This document shows, one piece after another, positions 4,958 to 6,138 of a stretch of DNA of 6,138 nucleotides; the stretch's first letter is position 1, and the number at the start of each line of letters is the position of its first letter. The stretch spans positions 1-6,138 of the forward strand of contig CAJUPF010000118.1 of NCBI GenBank assembly GCA_910588565.1. The letters run 5' to 3'. The notes under the pieces are model-generated. The model was not told the DNA's origin and did no database searches. It saw nothing but the letters and a program-made list of their open reading frames with translations. A program made the translations under genes and the position numbers. The stretch comes from an uncultured Lachnospiraceae bacterium (GTDB taxonomy: Bacteria > Bacillota > Clostridia > Lachnospirales > Lachnospiraceae).

Positions 4958-6138
4958 GTGAAAGATGGTTCTGTATTAGAAATGCGAAACATTCACAAAA
5001 GCTTTCCAGGCGTAAAAGCTTTGCAGGGTGTAGACTTTACGCTGCGGAAGGGAGAAATCCATGCGCTGATGGGCGAGAACGGCGCGGGGAAATCGACTTT
5101 AATCAAAGTATTGACCGGGGTTTACGGGAAGGATGAAGGCGAAATTTCCATAGAAGGAAAAGGCGCGGTAACGATTCGTTCCCCACAGGAAGCGCAGAAG
5201 GTTGGAATCAGTCCTGTGTATCAGGAGATTACATTATGTCCGAACCTGTCTGTTGCTGAGAATATGTTTATTGGACGGCAGGACAATTTACTGCAGAACT
5301 GGCGGAAATTAAACAAAGATACCGAAAAGATTCTGAAATCAATGGACATTCCGGCAACTGCGACTCAGCAGCTGGGAACCTGTTCTCTTGCGGTTCAGCA
5401 GATGATCGCCATTGCCAGGGCGGTAGATGAAGAGTGTAAAGTATTGATCCTTGACGAGCCGACATCTTCCCTGGATGAGCAGGAAGTTGAAAAGCTGTTT
5501 AAGGTTATGCGCGATTTGAGGGCAAAAGGCGTAGGCATTATCTTTGTTACACATTTCCTGGATCAGGTATACGCGGTATGCGACCGGATTACAGTTATGC
5601 GTGACGGGCAGCTGGTCGGCGAATATCCAATCAAAGATCTTCCGCGTGCCCAGCTGGTTTCCAAGATGCTTGGGAAAGAACTGGACGATATGTCTGATAT
5701 CCAGGGCGATTACCAGACCTACAAACCGGAAAAAGGCGCGGTGCCTGTACTTGAAGCACAGGGACTTCAGAGCGACGCCGGAATTAAACCATTTGATTTC
5801 CATATCAATAAGGGTGAAGTAAATGGATTTACAGGTCTTCTTGGATCGGGACGAAGCGAATGCGTCCGTGCTATCTTTGGCGCTGACAGAGTGCTCAAAG
5901 GCTCTGTAAAGGTAAATGGCAAGCCTGTAAAGATTTCAAAACCGCTTGACGCAATGAAGAATAAGATTGCATACCTTCCCGAAGACCGTAAGGTTGACGG
6001 TATTGTAGGCGATCTTTCCGTGCGTGATAACATTATTCTTGCGCAGCAGGTATTAAGAGGGTTCTTTAAGCCGTTCTCAAATGAAAAGGCATATGAAATC
6101 GCTGACGAGTACATAAAACTTCTGAGTATCAAGACAGC
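4958..6138 (+). CDS. ytfR: YtfR-like sugar ABC transporter ATPase, 3' truncated by window
   Basis: Cytoplasmic tandem ATPase that powers sugar import through membrane permeases expected downstream. The first 393 residues of an expected roughly 500 are present; the frame is open at the window end. Domain 1: Walker A GENGAGKST (39-47), Q-loop Q89, Walker B LILDEPTSSLD (163-173), H-loop H199 in FVTHFLDQV. Its signature is degenerate (CSLAVQQ, 142-148, instead of LSGGQ). Domain 2 has a degenerate P-loop GLLGSGRSE (293-301) with Arg for the catalytic Lys, and the CUT2-family LPEDRKVDGI motif from 340; its Walker B lies beyond the window. As I recall it, E. coli YtfR shares the FPGVKAL, VTHFLDQVY, GLLGSGR and PEDRK blocks and a similar FSVAMQQ signature. 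The GTG start (4958) lies 11 nt after AGGAGG; the next in-frame ATG (4982) is too far from it. Confidence 0.94.
   Translation, partial: MKDGSVLEMRNIHKSFPGVKALQGVDFTLRKGEIHALMGENGAGKSTLIKVLTGVYGKDEGEISIEGKGAVTIRSPQEAQKVGISPVYQEITLCPNLSVAENMFIGRQDNLLQNWRKLNKDTEKILKSMDIPATATQQLGTCSLAVQQMIAIARAVDEECKVLILDEPTSSLDEQEVEKLFKVMRDLRAKGVGIIFVTHFLDQVYAVCDRITVMRDGQLVGEYPIKDLPRAQLVSKMLGKELDDMSDIQGDYQTYKPEKGAVPVLEAQGLQSDAGIKPFDFHINKGEVNGFTGLLGSGRSECVRAIFGADRVLKGSVKVNGKPVKISKPLDAMKNKIAYLPEDRKVDGIVGDLSVRDNIILAQQVLRGFFKPFSNEKAYEIADEYIKLLSIKT

Noticed and set aside
5339..5803. Minus-strand 154-codon frame opposite the ATPase gene
   Set aside because: The + strand encodes a continuous ABC ATPase with ordered motifs across the same span; the antisense frame has no support.

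Overview
This 6.1 kb window looks like chromosomal DNA from a low-to-mid GC Gram-positive anaerobe, most likely a Lachnospiraceae-type clostridium (Bacillota). The grounds are a T-box riboswitch in front of an aminoacyl-tRNA synthetase gene, strong AGGAGG-type ribosome sites, a metG-tatD pair, and a lipoprotein sugar-binding protein feeding a CUT2-type ABC transporter. The family placement is inference; no 16S or other marker is present. All genes are on the + strand.

Layout: 1-116 is a short region with no gene I can prove. It may hold the 3' end of an upstream gene. At 117-145 there is a good sigma-A-type promoter with an extended -10. It drives a leader (about 161-442) that I read as a methionine-specific T-box: specifier AUG at 244-246, a T-box bulge UGGU, and mutually exclusive antiterminator and terminator helices. 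Then come metG (480-2447, methionyl-tRNA synthetase with C-terminal tRNA-binding domain), an 11-13 bp hairpin with a poor U-tract, and a tatD-family metal-dependent hydrolase gene (2534-3304).

An AT-rich 226 bp intergenic region follows. It has a near-consensus promoter (TTGACA-17-TAAAAT), a perfect inverted repeat inside that promoter, and a 13-bp direct repeat spaced 63 bp apart. It leads into a YtfQ-like sugar-binding lipoprotein gene (3531-4658) whose N-terminal linker is made of Ala/Asp/Thr repeats. A 299 bp gap (4659-4957) packed with hairpins, including a convincing intrinsic terminator, separates it from the start of a YtfR-like tandem ATPase gene (4958 to the window end, truncated).

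Together these are two units: a methionine-starvation-controlled tRNA charging operon, and the front of a sugar (galactose/galactofuranose-like) import operon whose permeases should lie just downstream. I see no clearly undescribed system. The most interesting parts are the structured gap between the binding-protein and ATPase genes, which probably sets their expression ratio, and the candidate operator elements in front of the binding-protein gene.
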